A stretch of 64,000 nt of DNA from contig NZ_FOIJ01000008.1 in NCBI RefSeq assembly GCF_900111745.1, positions 186,001 through 250,000 of the forward strand, read 5' to 3'. The translations under genes and the position numbers were made by a program. The notes beneath the pieces were generated by a model, which saw only the letters and a program-made list of their open reading frames with translations, was not told the origin of the DNA and searched no databases. Each line of letters begins with the position of its first letter. The first letter of the stretch is position 1. This document shows, in pieces, positions 36,497-45,879 of the stretch. Origin of the DNA: Stigmatella erecta (GTDB lineage Bacteria; Myxococcota; Myxococcia; Myxococcales; Myxococcaceae).

Positions 36497-39426
36497 CGGC
36501 TTCCTGCGATCAATTGGCCGCCTTCGTGGATGGGGAGCTGTCCCCTGCGGAGGCGGAGGCCTTCCAGAAGCACCTGGCGGACTGCGAGGACTGCCAGGCG
36601 GGGCTGATGGATCAGGTGCAGGCGAGCACCGCCGTGCAGGCCGCCGGGGAGCACGCCCGGCGGAAGCCCCACGCGCCCTTTCAACCCGTCCGGGCCCGGA
36701 GGCGGACCCGCGCCGTGCCGTATGCCGTGGGGGCCGTGGCCGTGGTCCTGCTCGGCATCCTGGGGGTGCGCGCGCTCCGGGCGCCTCCCGAGGATCCCCT
36801 GCTGCTGGCCCGAGCCGAGACACGGCCCCTGGAAGGCTGGCTCAGCTACCCGGACGCGGGGCGCTACCGCCCCCTGGCCACAATGCGCAGCGGCTCGGCG
36901 GACCGGGCGGCGCTGGACCACCGCCGCCTGGCGGAACTCGAGGACCGGGGGGACTTCCACGGCGTGGCGACGGCGTACCTGCTCGCCAGCGAGTTCGAGC
37001 GCGCGGAGCAGTTCCTGGACCGGGTGCCCACCTCCCCGGAGGTGGACAGCGACCGCGCGCTGGCGGCGCTGGGGCGGGGAGACGCCGAGCGCGCCCTGGG
37101 GCTGCTGGAGCACGCGCTGACGGCGGCGCCGCGGAGCCCGCGGGGGCATTGGAACCGGGGCGTGGTGCTGCGGGCCATGGGCCTGGAGCTGGCCGCCTCC
37201 GTCGAGTTCCAGCGGGTGGCGGACACGGCCGAGCCGGGCTGGAACGAGGAGGCGAAGCGGCTCGCCGGAGGGCTTCGGGCCAGCGCGGAGGCCCGCCAGA
37301 AGGCGTGGAGCGCCTTGACGGAGGCCGGGCAGGCGCTGGCGTTGCAGGGCACGCCCATGCCCGCCGCGATGGTGGTGCGCAACCCGGGCCGGGTACGGCT
37401 GTACCTCTACCATGCGCTCCGGACCGCGGCGTCGCGGGAGCAGGTGCTCGCGCTGCTGCCCCTGGCCCAGTCGCTGGACCAGGTGTCCCGGACGCGCACG
37501 GCCTCCGCCTCCGTCCAGCGCATCGCCCAGGCGGACTTCGCGCGGCGGGCGCCCCTGGCGGGGACGTACCGCACGCTGCTGGCGGACCCAGGCGCCCTGA
37601 CGGACGGGGAGAAGGCGGCGTACCTGGAGCGGCTCCGGCGCTCGGGCGAGCAGGACCTGCTCCTGGGGGCCCTCCTCCTGATGGGGACGGAGCGCCAGCA
37701 CCTCGCCGAGGTGGAGCGGCTCGTCCAGGCCTCGGAGGACGTGCTCTGGTACCGGGGCCCCCTGGTGAAGGCCCAGGCCCTGGAGGAGATGGCGCGGGGG
37801 GCGGGCACCGCGGCCGAGCAGCGCCTCCTGGAGGCCGTGGAGGACTCCCGCCGGGCGGGCCTGGACTACCGGAGCATCGCGCTCCAGGAGGAGCTGAGCA
37901 CCCTCTACAATCGGCTGGACCGCCGCCGGGAGGCCATGCAGGTGGCGCGCGCGGCGCTGGAGGCCGCCCGCAGGACCGATGACTGGTTCCACGAGGACCT
38001 GCTCGTGTTCGACCTGGTGACGAGCGCCCGGTTGAGCCACGCCCCCGCGCTGGCCCGGGCCTACCTCGACGAGTACCTCCAGCGCGCCCCGGAGGACTGT
38101 GCCCGGCGCGCCGAGTACCACCACTTCCGGGCCCTGCTGGCCGTGGAGGCGCTGGATGCGCCGGCGGCGCGGCACGAGATGGCCCAGGCCCAGGCGTGCC
38201 CCGCGGCCCCGACGCTGTTCGAGATCGCCGTCTACGGCGACCTGCTCCGGTTCGGTGCCACCGGGGCGGAGCGGGCGCGGGCCGAGGACCGGATCCGCCT
38301 GTTGCGCCAGGACGCCTCGCTCGAACCGGATCAGCGCCTGCTGCTGGAGCACCTCGCGGGCCGCATCCTCATCGAGACGGATCGCCCCGGGGGACAGCGC
38401 ATCCTCCGCGACGTTATCGCCGGGGCGGCGAAGCGCCGGGAGACGGACATCGAGGCACGCAAGGCCTGGTCCCACAGCTACCAGGCCCTGGTGCGGGACG
38501 CGGGCAAGGCCGGGGAGTTCAACGAGGCCATCGCCCTGCTCTCGGCCGAGCTCGAACGGGCCGCGCCGTCCACCTGCCTGCTGGCCCTGGCCGGCCAGGA
38601 CGAGCGGATCCTCTTCGTGGCGAAGGGCCCTCAGGGCGAGACCCGGGGCGAATACCGCGAGGGGCTCACCCGCTCCCTGCACGAGGCGGTACCTCCCGTC
38701 CCCGCCGCGCTCCAAGCGGTGCTCGAAGGCTGTGACACGGTGCGCGTGCTCGCGGAGCCCCTCCTGCAAGGACGGCCGGGCCTGCTGGGACCGGACCGGG
38801 CCTGGAGCTACCTGGCCCCCAAGGTCCAGGGGACGAATGCCCCGGCGGTGGGAACCTCCTTCAAGCACGTCGTCGTGTCGGACGTGGAGCCTCCGGCCTC
38901 GCTGGGCCTGCCGCGCCTGCTGCCCTGGAACCGCCCTCCGGAGCCGGGCGAGGTCCACCTGCGGGGCGCCTCCGCGACCCCCGAGGCCGTGCTGGCGGAG
39001 CTCACCGACGCCACCCAGGTGGAGTTCCACGCGCATGGCCTGAGCCGCTCGGGCTTCTCGGATGCGTCATTCCTCGCGCTCTCGCCGGGCGCGAGGGGCC
39101 GCTACGCGCTGACGGCGGCGGACCTTCAGGGCCGCTCGCTCCGGGGCGCGCCCCTGGTGTTGCTGGCGGCGTGCGAGGCGAACGTGGGGGCCCTGCGCTA
39201 CCACGATGTGTGGAGCCTGCCCGCTGCCTTCATCCAGGCGGGAGCGCGCTCGGTGGTGGCCCCTTCCTCCCAGGTTCCGGATGCCGAGGTGGGCACCTTC
39301 TTCCAGGAGTTGCTCGAACGCGTGGACGCGGGGGCCACGGCCGCCCAGGCGCTCCGGGACACGCGCCGGGCCTGGCTCCAGAAAACGCCCACGCGTTGGG
39401 TAGAGGACCTGGTGGTGTTCGAGTAG
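36493..39426 (+). CDS. anti-sigma zinc finger - TM - TPR - CHAT protease fusion
   Basis: A 977-residue protein, ATG overlapping the sigma gene's stop. Residues 1-40 are an anti-sigma ZAS/zf-HC2 finger (C5, H27, C31, C34; HLADCEDC). A basic stretch (RARRRTR) precedes a single TM helix at about 75-95, giving an N-in topology. Residues ~110-800 are TPR-like helical repeats (GDAERALGLLEHALTAAPRS; RTDDWFHEDLLVFDLVTSA). The last ~180 residues are a CHAT (caspase HetF-associated) domain with the catalytic pair His848 (FHAHG) and Cys894 (LLAACEAN). By the positive-inside rule the CHAT domain would lie in the periplasm. Inferred role: a sensor that controls the sigma factor and may cut itself or partners when triggered. 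Confidence 0.9.
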   Translation: MTASCDQLAAFVDGELSPAEAEAFQKHLADCEDCQAGLMDQVQASTAVQAAGEHARRKPHAPFQPVRARRRTRAVPYAVGAVAVVLLGILGVRALRAPPEDPLLLARAETRPLEGWLSYPDAGRYRPLATMRSGSADRAALDHRRLAELEDRGDFHGVATAYLLASEFERAEQFLDRVPTSPEVDSDRALAALGRGDAERALGLLEHALTAAPRSPRGHWNRGVVLRAMGLELAASVEFQRVADTAEPGWNEEAKRLAGGLRASAEARQKAWSALTEAGQALALQGTPMPAAMVVRNPGRVRLYLYHALRTAASREQVLALLPLAQSLDQVSRTRTASASVQRIAQADFARRAPLAGTYRTLLADPGALTDGEKAAYLERLRRSGEQDLLLGALLLMGTERQHLAEVERLVQASEDVLWYRGPLVKAQALEEMARGAGTAAEQRLLEAVEDSRRAGLDYRSIALQEELSTLYNRLDRRREAMQVARAALEAARRTDDWFHEDLLVFDLVTSARLSHAPALARAYLDEYLQRAPEDCARRAEYHHFRALLAVEALDAPAARHEMAQAQACPAAPTLFEIAVYGDLLRFGATGAERARAEDRIRLLRQDASLEPDQRLLLEHLAGRILIETDRPGGQRILRDVIAGAAKRRETDIEARKAWSHSYQALVRDAGKAGEFNEAIALLSAELERAAPSTCLLALAGQDERILFVAKGPQGETRGEYREGLTRSLHEAVPPVPAALQAVLEGCDTVRVLAEPLLQGRPGLLGPDRAWSYLAPKVQGTNAPAVGTSFKHVVVSDVEPPASLGLPRLLPWNRPPEPGEVHLRGASATPEAVLAELTDATQVEFHAHGLSRSGFSDASFLALSPGARGRYALTAADLQGRSLRGAPLVLLAACEANVGALRYHDVWSLPAAFIQAGARSVVAPSSQVPDAEVGTFFQELLERVDAGATAAQALRDTRRAWLQKTPTRWVEDLVVFE

Positions 39427-39496
39427 CCGGAAATAACGCTGGCCAGGGGCGTACAGGAGGAGAATCGTCACCTTGGACACCTCCTGGAGGTTTGGA

Positions 39497-39979
39497 ATGA
39501 AGCGCGGACTTCTGCTGGCACTGCTCACGGCGACGGCGGCCCTGGCCAAAGAGCCTCAACGGGCCCAGGCGCCCCGGGGGGAGCCTTCCGGACAGAACGT
39601 GCCCCGCTCCGCCACCCTCGCCCCCGTGGCCGAGCCGGCCTATTTCGATCTCGTGGCCTCCGACGACAAGGGCCAGCGCGTGGGCACCTACCGGTTCTAC
39701 CGGGACACCCGGAAGGTGGCCCGGCTGCGGACCGGGAGGGAAATCGAGAACACGGCGGCCTTCAGCCGCATCACCCACCCGGGCGATTACGTGATTGCCG
39801 TGGCGCCGGAGAAGAAGCCGAAGCCCAACCCGCCCAACCCGGGGGATGAGGCCCGGGGCTCGTGGAAGGTGCCCCAGGCGGAACTCCAGGAGGCCCTGAA
39901 GCAGGTCCAGGCCGAGGTGCCGGCGTCGAAGAGCTTCCTCGTCGGCCAGTTCGCCTCGGACGTGCCCCGGGCGCGGTAG
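39497..39979 (+). CDS. small secreted protein
   Basis: A 160-residue exported protein. Start ATG 39497 with GGAGG upstream; signal peptide MKRGLLLALLTATAALA, then a Pro/Gln-rich linker and a region with KGQRVGTYRFYRDTRKVARL and a KPKPNPPNPGDEARG turn. No Cys and no known family. It lies 70 bases downstream of the CHAT gene on the same strand and could be part of the same operon; if so it is a candidate target or partner of the CHAT system. Confidence 0.65.
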   Translation: MKRGLLLALLTATAALAKEPQRAQAPRGEPSGQNVPRSATLAPVAEPAYFDLVASDDKGQRVGTYRFYRDTRKVARLRTGREIENTAAFSRITHPGDYVIAVAPEKKPKPNPPNPGDEARGSWKVPQAELQEALKQVQAEVPASKSFLVGQFASDVPRAR

Positions 39980-40000
39980 CCCGGCGCCCGGCGCCGGGGC

Positions 40001-40001
<1 letters not shown>
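39978..40001. terminator. bidirectional GC-rich hairpin
   Basis: AGCCCGGCG / CGCCGGGGCT around a short loop, spanning the tail-to-tail junction of the small secreted protein gene and purU. Its arms include the last bases of both genes. Confidence 0.5.
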
Positions 40002-40870
<869 letters not shown>

Positions 40871-41012
40871 GGGCGCCAGGGGGGATGCGGGCCGTGGGGT
40901 GCGGAAGTGGTCATCATACCGGCTTCCCTGACGTGCCGGGCTCCCAGACGCGCGGCTTCTGTGGGACATGTCCGGCGCAACGGAGAAGGGCACCCGGACC
41001 CAGGGGGACGCA

Positions 41013-42422
41013 ATGGCGAGCAGGAAGGTCGAGGAGGGCCGGCTCAAGCGGCTCAACGCGCACGCGGTCAAGGGCGGCGAGTACGTGCTGTACTGGATGC
41101 AGCAGAGCGCCCGCGCGGAGCACAACCCCGCCCTGGAGTACGCGGTTCAGCAGGCGAACGCGGCGAAGCTCCCGCTGCTCGTGGGCTACGGGCTGATGGA
41201 TGACTACCCCGAGGCCAACATCCGCCATTACCGCTTCCTCTTGGAGGGGCTCCAGGACTGCCAGCGGACCCTGGCGGAGCGGGGGATTCCCTTCGTGCTC
41301 CAACGGGGTGCGCCGCCCGAGGTGGCGCTGAAGCTCGCGCGGAACGCGGCGCTCGTGGTGTGTGACCGGGGGTACCTGCGGCACCAGAAGCAGTGGCGGG
41401 AGCAGGTGGCCCAGAAGGCCTCTTGCCCGGTGGTGCAGGTGGAGGCGGACGTGGTGGTGCCGGTGGAGGTGGCCTCGGTCAAGGCGGAGTACGCGGCGCG
41501 CACCCTGCGGCCGAAGCTTCACCGGCTCTGGGAGACGTACCTGGTGAAGCTCGCGCCCACGCCGCTCCAGGTGGACTCCTTGAAGCTGGGCGTGAAGGGC
41601 CTGAACCTGGAGGACGTGGACGCGCTGCTGAAAAAGCTGGCGCTGGACCGCTCGGTACCGCCGGTGCACCACCGCTTCCGAGGAGGTACGCGGGAAGCGA
41701 ACCGGCTGTTGCGGACGTTCCTCCACCGGCACCTGCCCGAGTACCAGGAGAACAGGCCACACCCCGAGACGGACCACGTCTCGCACATGAGCAAGTACCT
41801 CCACTTCGGGCAGATCAGCCCGGTGGTGATTGCCCTCGCGGCCCGGGAAGCCCGGGCGCTGCGGCCCCAGCGGGACACGTTCCTGGAGGAGCTCATCGTC
41901 CGGCGGGAGCTGGCGCAGAACTTCGCCGAGTACACGCCCCAATATGATTCCTATGCCTGCCTTCCGGCTTGGGCGCGCAAGACGCTGGCGGCCCACATGG
42001 GAGACGAGCGCCCTTTTCAATACACGAAGGAGCAGCTCGAACAGGCACGCACGCATGATCCGTACTGGAACGCCGCGATGCGCGAGATGCGTTACACGGG
42101 CTACATGCACAACGCCATGCGCATGTACTGGGGAAAGAAGATCCTGGAGTGGGGGAAGACGCCCGAGGAGGCGTACCGGACGGCGCTGACGCTCAACAAC
42201 ACATACTTTCTGGATGGGCGCGACGCGAACTCGTTCACCAACATTGGCTGGGTGTTCGGCTTGCATGACCGCCCCTGGGGCGCACGCGCCGTCTACGGCA
42301 CCGTGCGCTCCATGTCCTCCAAGGGATTGGAGCGAAAGGCAGACATGGCTGCCTATATCGCGAAGGTGGACGCGCTCGTGGAAGAAGCGAAGGCGGCCGG
42401 GGTGCGCTTCAAGGAGGATTGA
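41013..42422 (+). CDS. phr: class II CPD DNA photolyase
   Basis: A 469-residue flavoprotein of the class II photolyase family, which uses light to reverse cyclobutane pyrimidine dimers. Recognisable are YVLYWMQQSAR near the N-terminus, the DYPEANIRHYRFLLEGL segment, YLHFGQISP, FLEELIVRRELAQNF and the C-terminal signature DGRDANSFTNIGWVFGLHDR; FAD-binding and tryptophan-rich C-terminal helices are all present, so it should be active. ATG 41013 (GGGGGA 5-10 bases upstream) is preferred over an ATG at 40968. Single gene. Confidence 0.93.
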   Translation: MASRKVEEGRLKRLNAHAVKGGEYVLYWMQQSARAEHNPALEYAVQQANAAKLPLLVGYGLMDDYPEANIRHYRFLLEGLQDCQRTLAERGIPFVLQRGAPPEVALKLARNAALVVCDRGYLRHQKQWREQVAQKASCPVVQVEADVVVPVEVASVKAEYAARTLRPKLHRLWETYLVKLAPTPLQVDSLKLGVKGLNLEDVDALLKKLALDRSVPPVHHRFRGGTREANRLLRTFLHRHLPEYQENRPHPETDHVSHMSKYLHFGQISPVVIALAAREARALRPQRDTFLEELIVRRELAQNFAEYTPQYDSYACLPAWARKTLAAHMGDERPFQYTKEQLEQARTHDPYWNAAMREMRYTGYMHNAMRMYWGKKILEWGKTPEEAYRTALTLNNTYFLDGRDANSFTNIGWVFGLHDRPWGARAVYGTVRSMSSKGLERKADMAAYIAKVDALVEEAKAAGVRFKED

Positions 42423-42454
42423 CCCTGTTCACGGTGGGAAAAGGAGCGGAATCC

Positions 42455-45400
42455 TCACTGCGGAATCTCAGGTGGTTGGGTCTGAGGTGCGGAGGGAGCG
42501 ATGGCGCGCAAGGGCTCATTGCTGCCGAGAGCGATGAAGGGTGCCCAAGAATGTGGATGGGGGTGGGTCGTCCGGAGCGAGAGCATGGCCTCACGCAGTG
42601 CGGAGGCGCGGCCCATGCCTGCCAAGAGGTTACGGTAGTAGAGGTCCATGAGAAGGCGTGTGGAGTCGTCGTTCACCTTCCAGAGGCTGACCAGGATGGT
42701 CTCGGCGCCAGCGGCAACGAGAGCGCGGCGCAGGCCGTAGACGCCCTGGCCTAGTTGAACTTGGCCGCGTCCGGTGTCACAGGCGGACAGGACAACGAGC
42801 TGAGTGCCCCAAAGGTTGAGCCCTGCCAATTCCAGTGCCGTGATCAGGGTTGCCTCAGAAGGAAGGGAGCCTGAGCCTGTGGCGAGAGCACCCGCTAGGA
42901 CGAGGCCTGAATTGAGCAGTGGCTCCGCTTGGGGAGGAGGTGCGCTGCCCAATGAATCGACGAGGGCCAGGCCTCGGGAAGTGGGGGCGGAGGGAGAATC
43001 GCCCAGGAAAAAGCCATGAGTGGCCAGATGGAGAATGCCCGGAGTGGCAATGTTGACCAGCCGTTGCTTCGAAGCATCGGGACCAAGGAAAAGGTGGGCC
43101 TGAGGCAGGAGGCGTTGAATGCCGTGCGCTTCCATCCGTGCCCCCGGGAGGGGAACCCAGGCACTTCTCACCAGCTCGGGGCGAGGAATGGAGAAAAAGC
43201 GCTCAAGAGACTTGGAAGGCGGTGAGGAAGCGGAAGATGGCAGAGGGCTGGAATGAGCAGAAGAAGCGGTAGTGAAGTCAGGGTCCGCAAAGACGATGAC
43301 GGAGGAAAAGTGAGCGCTGTCCTGAGGGCGAGTCAGTAGCTCGCGGCCTGAAGTGAGGTAGGTGAAGTCGAAGGAGTCCAGGAGAAAGTCCTGGCCGTCG
43401 TGGAGAGCGGAAAAGGGGATGAGGTTTAGCTGGCCATCGGGGGCTAGGAAGAGGCGGCGGGTGGAGCCAAGCAGAGGAAGCAGGGGCCGGAAGGCGAGTT
43501 GGTAAAGCCTCTGTGCCGCGGGCAGGAAGGATACTTCTTTCTCGGCCAAGGCATCGCGCAGGCGTAATGCGGCTTGGTCGATGGGGGCTGCAGGGCCAAG
43601 GTCTACGGCGCGGGATGAGGCATCGGGAAAAAGCACCAAGGCCATGTAACGCATGGAGTGATGAATCTTCGCAGGCGGTGTCTCGGGTTTGGAAGCGAGA
43701 GGGATGTCCCTGTAGGCGATGAATTCGACCAGCGCGGCGTCTTTGGGAACAGATGAGGCGACGCGGCCAACAATGTCTGAAGGAGAAGGAAGAGAAGACA
43801 GGGCGCGAAGGGGAGCGGAGCGTTTGGCCAAATCCGCCTCAAGCGAGTTGCCCTCTTGAGTGAGAGATTGAATGCGGTTTTGATAGTCTTTGGAGGAGAA
43901 CTCGCCCGGGCCTGAGAAGGAGAGAGTGGCCAATTGGGTGCGTAACCTTCGGAGCCGTTCGAAGGTATCGCGGTCTTCGGGGGCCAGGCTGCGGTAGAGC
44001 ATGTGAGAGATGCTGGCGGTCTCTGACACAGATCGGCCCTTGAGCAGAAGGGCAGCGCTGAGGGCCAGGCGTTGAACGCGAGTATCCTGAGGGTAGGCGC
44101 GCAGCAGGGAATAGAGCCGCTGCTCGCCGACACGCAGATGAGTGAGAAAGGAGGACAAGCGAGACTCGGAAAAGTCGAGGGCCTCATGGCGCAGTCGCTG
44201 CTCGGAGATGGAGAAAGAGCGAGAGAGGAGAGGCAATGTGTCAGAGAGACGATGTTGGGCCAGCCGAAGTTTGCCGAGTTCGCTGAGTACTTCAGCAACG
44301 AAGGGGTGATCGTGGCCGAGAGACGCCTCCCAAAGAGCGAGCGCTCGAAGGTAGAGGGGCTCAGCTTGGCGGTACAATCCCTGCGCCAAGTTAAGGGCGG
44401 CGAGGTTGTTGAGGGAGGAGGCGACGCCAGGATGGTTTTTGCCAAGCGAGGTCTCCCAAATGGCCAGAGCGCGCTGGAAGAGAGGCTTGGCTCGCCCATA
44501 CAACCCCTGGTCCGCGTAGAGGGTACCGAGGTTAGTAAGCGCTAATGCTACGTCGGGATGGTTCTTGCCAAGGGAGGTCTCCCAGATGGCCAGAGCACGC
44601 TGGAAGAGGGGCCTGGCCTGCCCATACAACCCCTGGTCCGAGTAGACGGCAGCGAGGTGGTTGAGAGAGAGCGCGACCACGGGATGGCTCTTGCCAAGGG
44701 AGGCCTCGCGGATGGCCAGAGCACGCTGGAAAAGGGGCTCGGCCCGGCCATACAAGCCCTGGTTCTTGTAGAGGAGGGCGAGGTTGTCGAAAGCTAAAGC
44801 GATTCTGGGATGTCTCTTGTCAAGTGTGGCCTCCCAAATGGCCAGAGCACGCTGGTAGAGGGGCTCGGCCCGGCCATACAATCCCTGGTCAGAGTAGAGG
44901 TTGGCGAGGTTGTTGAGAGAAGAGGCAACGTTAGGATGACTCTTGCCGAGGGCGGCCTCGCGGATGGTTAAAGCACGCTGGTGGAGAGGCTCGGCCCGGC
45001 TATACAACCCTTGACGATAGTAGAGATTGGCGAGGTTTGCGAGAGCTAAAGCGACGTTGGGATGACTCTTGCCGAGGGCATCCTCCCAGATAGACAGAGC
45101 ACGCTGATAGAGGGGTTCGGCTTGGCCATACAACCCCTGGTCAAAGTAGAGGATGGCGAGGTTGTTGAGAACGAAAGCGACGTCGTTACGACTCTTGTCG
45201 GGGTCGGCCTCCCAGATGGTTAGAGCACGCCGGTAGAGGGGCTCGGCCTGGCCAGGCAACCCCTGGTCAGAGTAGAGGTTGGCGAGCATGTTGAGAGAGG
45301 CGGCGACTTTGGGATGGCTCTTGCCGAGGGAGGCCTCGCGGATGGCCAGAGCACGTTGGAAGAGGGGCTCGACATGAGATAGCTCCCCTTTCAAATGATA

Positions 45401-45652
45401 GATGTCCCCCACTAGCATCAGGCAACTGGCGACGTCTGGATGTGTTCCTCCAAATACGGACTCATTGAGCGAGAGCGCATGCTCAGCCTTTGCGAGAGCC
45501 TCGGAATATTTGCCCGCCTCTTTGAGCTTTGTTGCTTCGTCAAAGACCGCCTGAGCCTCTATCAGCCGAGCATCTTGCTTCCCTTCACTGGCTCTCCCTT
45601 CGGACGCACAGCAAAGAAGTATTGCCATCATCCAACCAGAAAACTGACGCAT
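42455..45652 (-). CDS. exported TPR-CHAT domain protein in low-GC patch
   Basis: A 1065-residue protein. A hydrophobic leader (SGWMMAILLCCASEGRA) suggests Sec export. Residues 94-471 are nine near-identical 42-residue TPR units (AEPLxQRALAIxEAxLGKSHP), encoded by 126-base tandem DNA repeats at 44240-45373. A helical linker follows (about 480-680) and the C-terminal ~350 residues form a CHAT protease domain with His879 (HLATHGFF) and Cys958 (LSACDTGRG). It differs sharply from its neighbours in base composition: codons are far less GC-biased, so recent transfer or repeat-driven relaxation is likely. It is the second CHAT protein within 3 kb. Function unknown; a death or immune-type protease is possible. 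Confidence 0.9.
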   Translation of the reverse strand: MRQFSGWMMAILLCCASEGRASEGKQDARLIEAQAVFDEATKLKEAGKYSEALAKAEHALSLNESVFGGTHPDVASCLMLVGDIYHLKGELSHVEPLFQRALAIREASLGKSHPKVAASLNMLANLYSDQGLPGQAEPLYRRALTIWEADPDKSRNDVAFVLNNLAILYFDQGLYGQAEPLYQRALSIWEDALGKSHPNVALALANLANLYYRQGLYSRAEPLHQRALTIREAALGKSHPNVASSLNNLANLYSDQGLYGRAEPLYQRALAIWEATLDKRHPRIALAFDNLALLYKNQGLYGRAEPLFQRALAIREASLGKSHPVVALSLNHLAAVYSDQGLYGQARPLFQRALAIWETSLGKNHPDVALALTNLGTLYADQGLYGRAKPLFQRALAIWETSLGKNHPGVASSLNNLAALNLAQGLYRQAEPLYLRALALWEASLGHDHPFVAEVLSELGKLRLAQHRLSDTLPLLSRSFSISEQRLRHEALDFSESRLSSFLTHLRVGEQRLYSLLRAYPQDTRVQRLALSAALLLKGRSVSETASISHMLYRSLAPEDRDTFERLRRLRTQLATLSFSGPGEFSSKDYQNRIQSLTQEGNSLEADLAKRSAPLRALSSLPSPSDIVGRVASSVPKDAALVEFIAYRDIPLASKPETPPAKIHHSMRYMALVLFPDASSRAVDLGPAAPIDQAALRLRDALAEKEVSFLPAAQRLYQLAFRPLLPLLGSTRRLFLAPDGQLNLIPFSALHDGQDFLLDSFDFTYLTSGRELLTRPQDSAHFSSVIVFADPDFTTASSAHSSPLPSSASSPPSKSLERFFSIPRPELVRSAWVPLPGARMEAHGIQRLLPQAHLFLGPDASKQRLVNIATPGILHLATHGFFLGDSPSAPTSRGLALVDSLGSAPPPQAEPLLNSGLVLAGALATGSGSLPSEATLITALELAGLNLWGTQLVVLSACDTGRGQVQLGQGVYGLRRALVAAGAETILVSLWKVNDDSTRLLMDLYYRNLLAGMGRASALREAMLSLRTTHPHPHSWAPFIALGSNEPLRAIAPSAPQTQPPEIPQ
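44240..45373. repeat. nine 126-base tandem repeats encoding TPR units
   Basis: The motif GCCAGAGCACGCTGG (allowing changes) recurs every 126 bases at about 44462, 44588, 44714, 44840, 44966, 45092, 45218 and 45344. Each unit codes for a 42-residue TPR. The high identity suggests recent expansion or gene conversion; copy number could vary between strains and could be miscounted in short-read assemblies. Confidence 0.85.
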
Positions 45653-45762
45653 GTCGTTTCACCGGATGAGCTGTGATATCTGCGCTGAATCAGTGCGTGT
45701 AAATTCGATCATCATCTGGGCCATTCGCTCATTTAGCAAGCGAACAAAAAAGGTCCGCTAAC

Positions 45763-45793
45763 TATAATTGGCGGTGTAAGCACCCAAACAAGG
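45763..45793 (-). promoter_or_regulatory. weak promoter candidate for the TPR-CHAT gene
   Basis: On the minus strand, TTGTTT and, 17 bases later, ATTATA (overlapping TATAGT) lie about 110 bases upstream of the ATG at 45652, inside an AT-rich intergenic stretch unlike the rest of the window. Confidence 0.3.
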
Positions 45794-45879
45794 ATTGCCC
45801 AAGGATTGGATTGGTGAAGCCACAAGTTGTGCGGACCGAGAGAAGTCAGGTGATGCCACTTGACCCATTCATCCGCTGT

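Noticed and set aside
44240-45373. CRISPR-like or satellite array suggested by the regular 126-base spacing
   Set aside because: Repeats are longer than CRISPR units, have no unique spacers and translate into TPR motifs in one frame.
42455-45870. Insertion sequence or prophage as explanation of the low-GC patch
   Set aside because: No transposase, integrase, inverted terminal repeats or target-site duplication seen; the composition change alone is reported.
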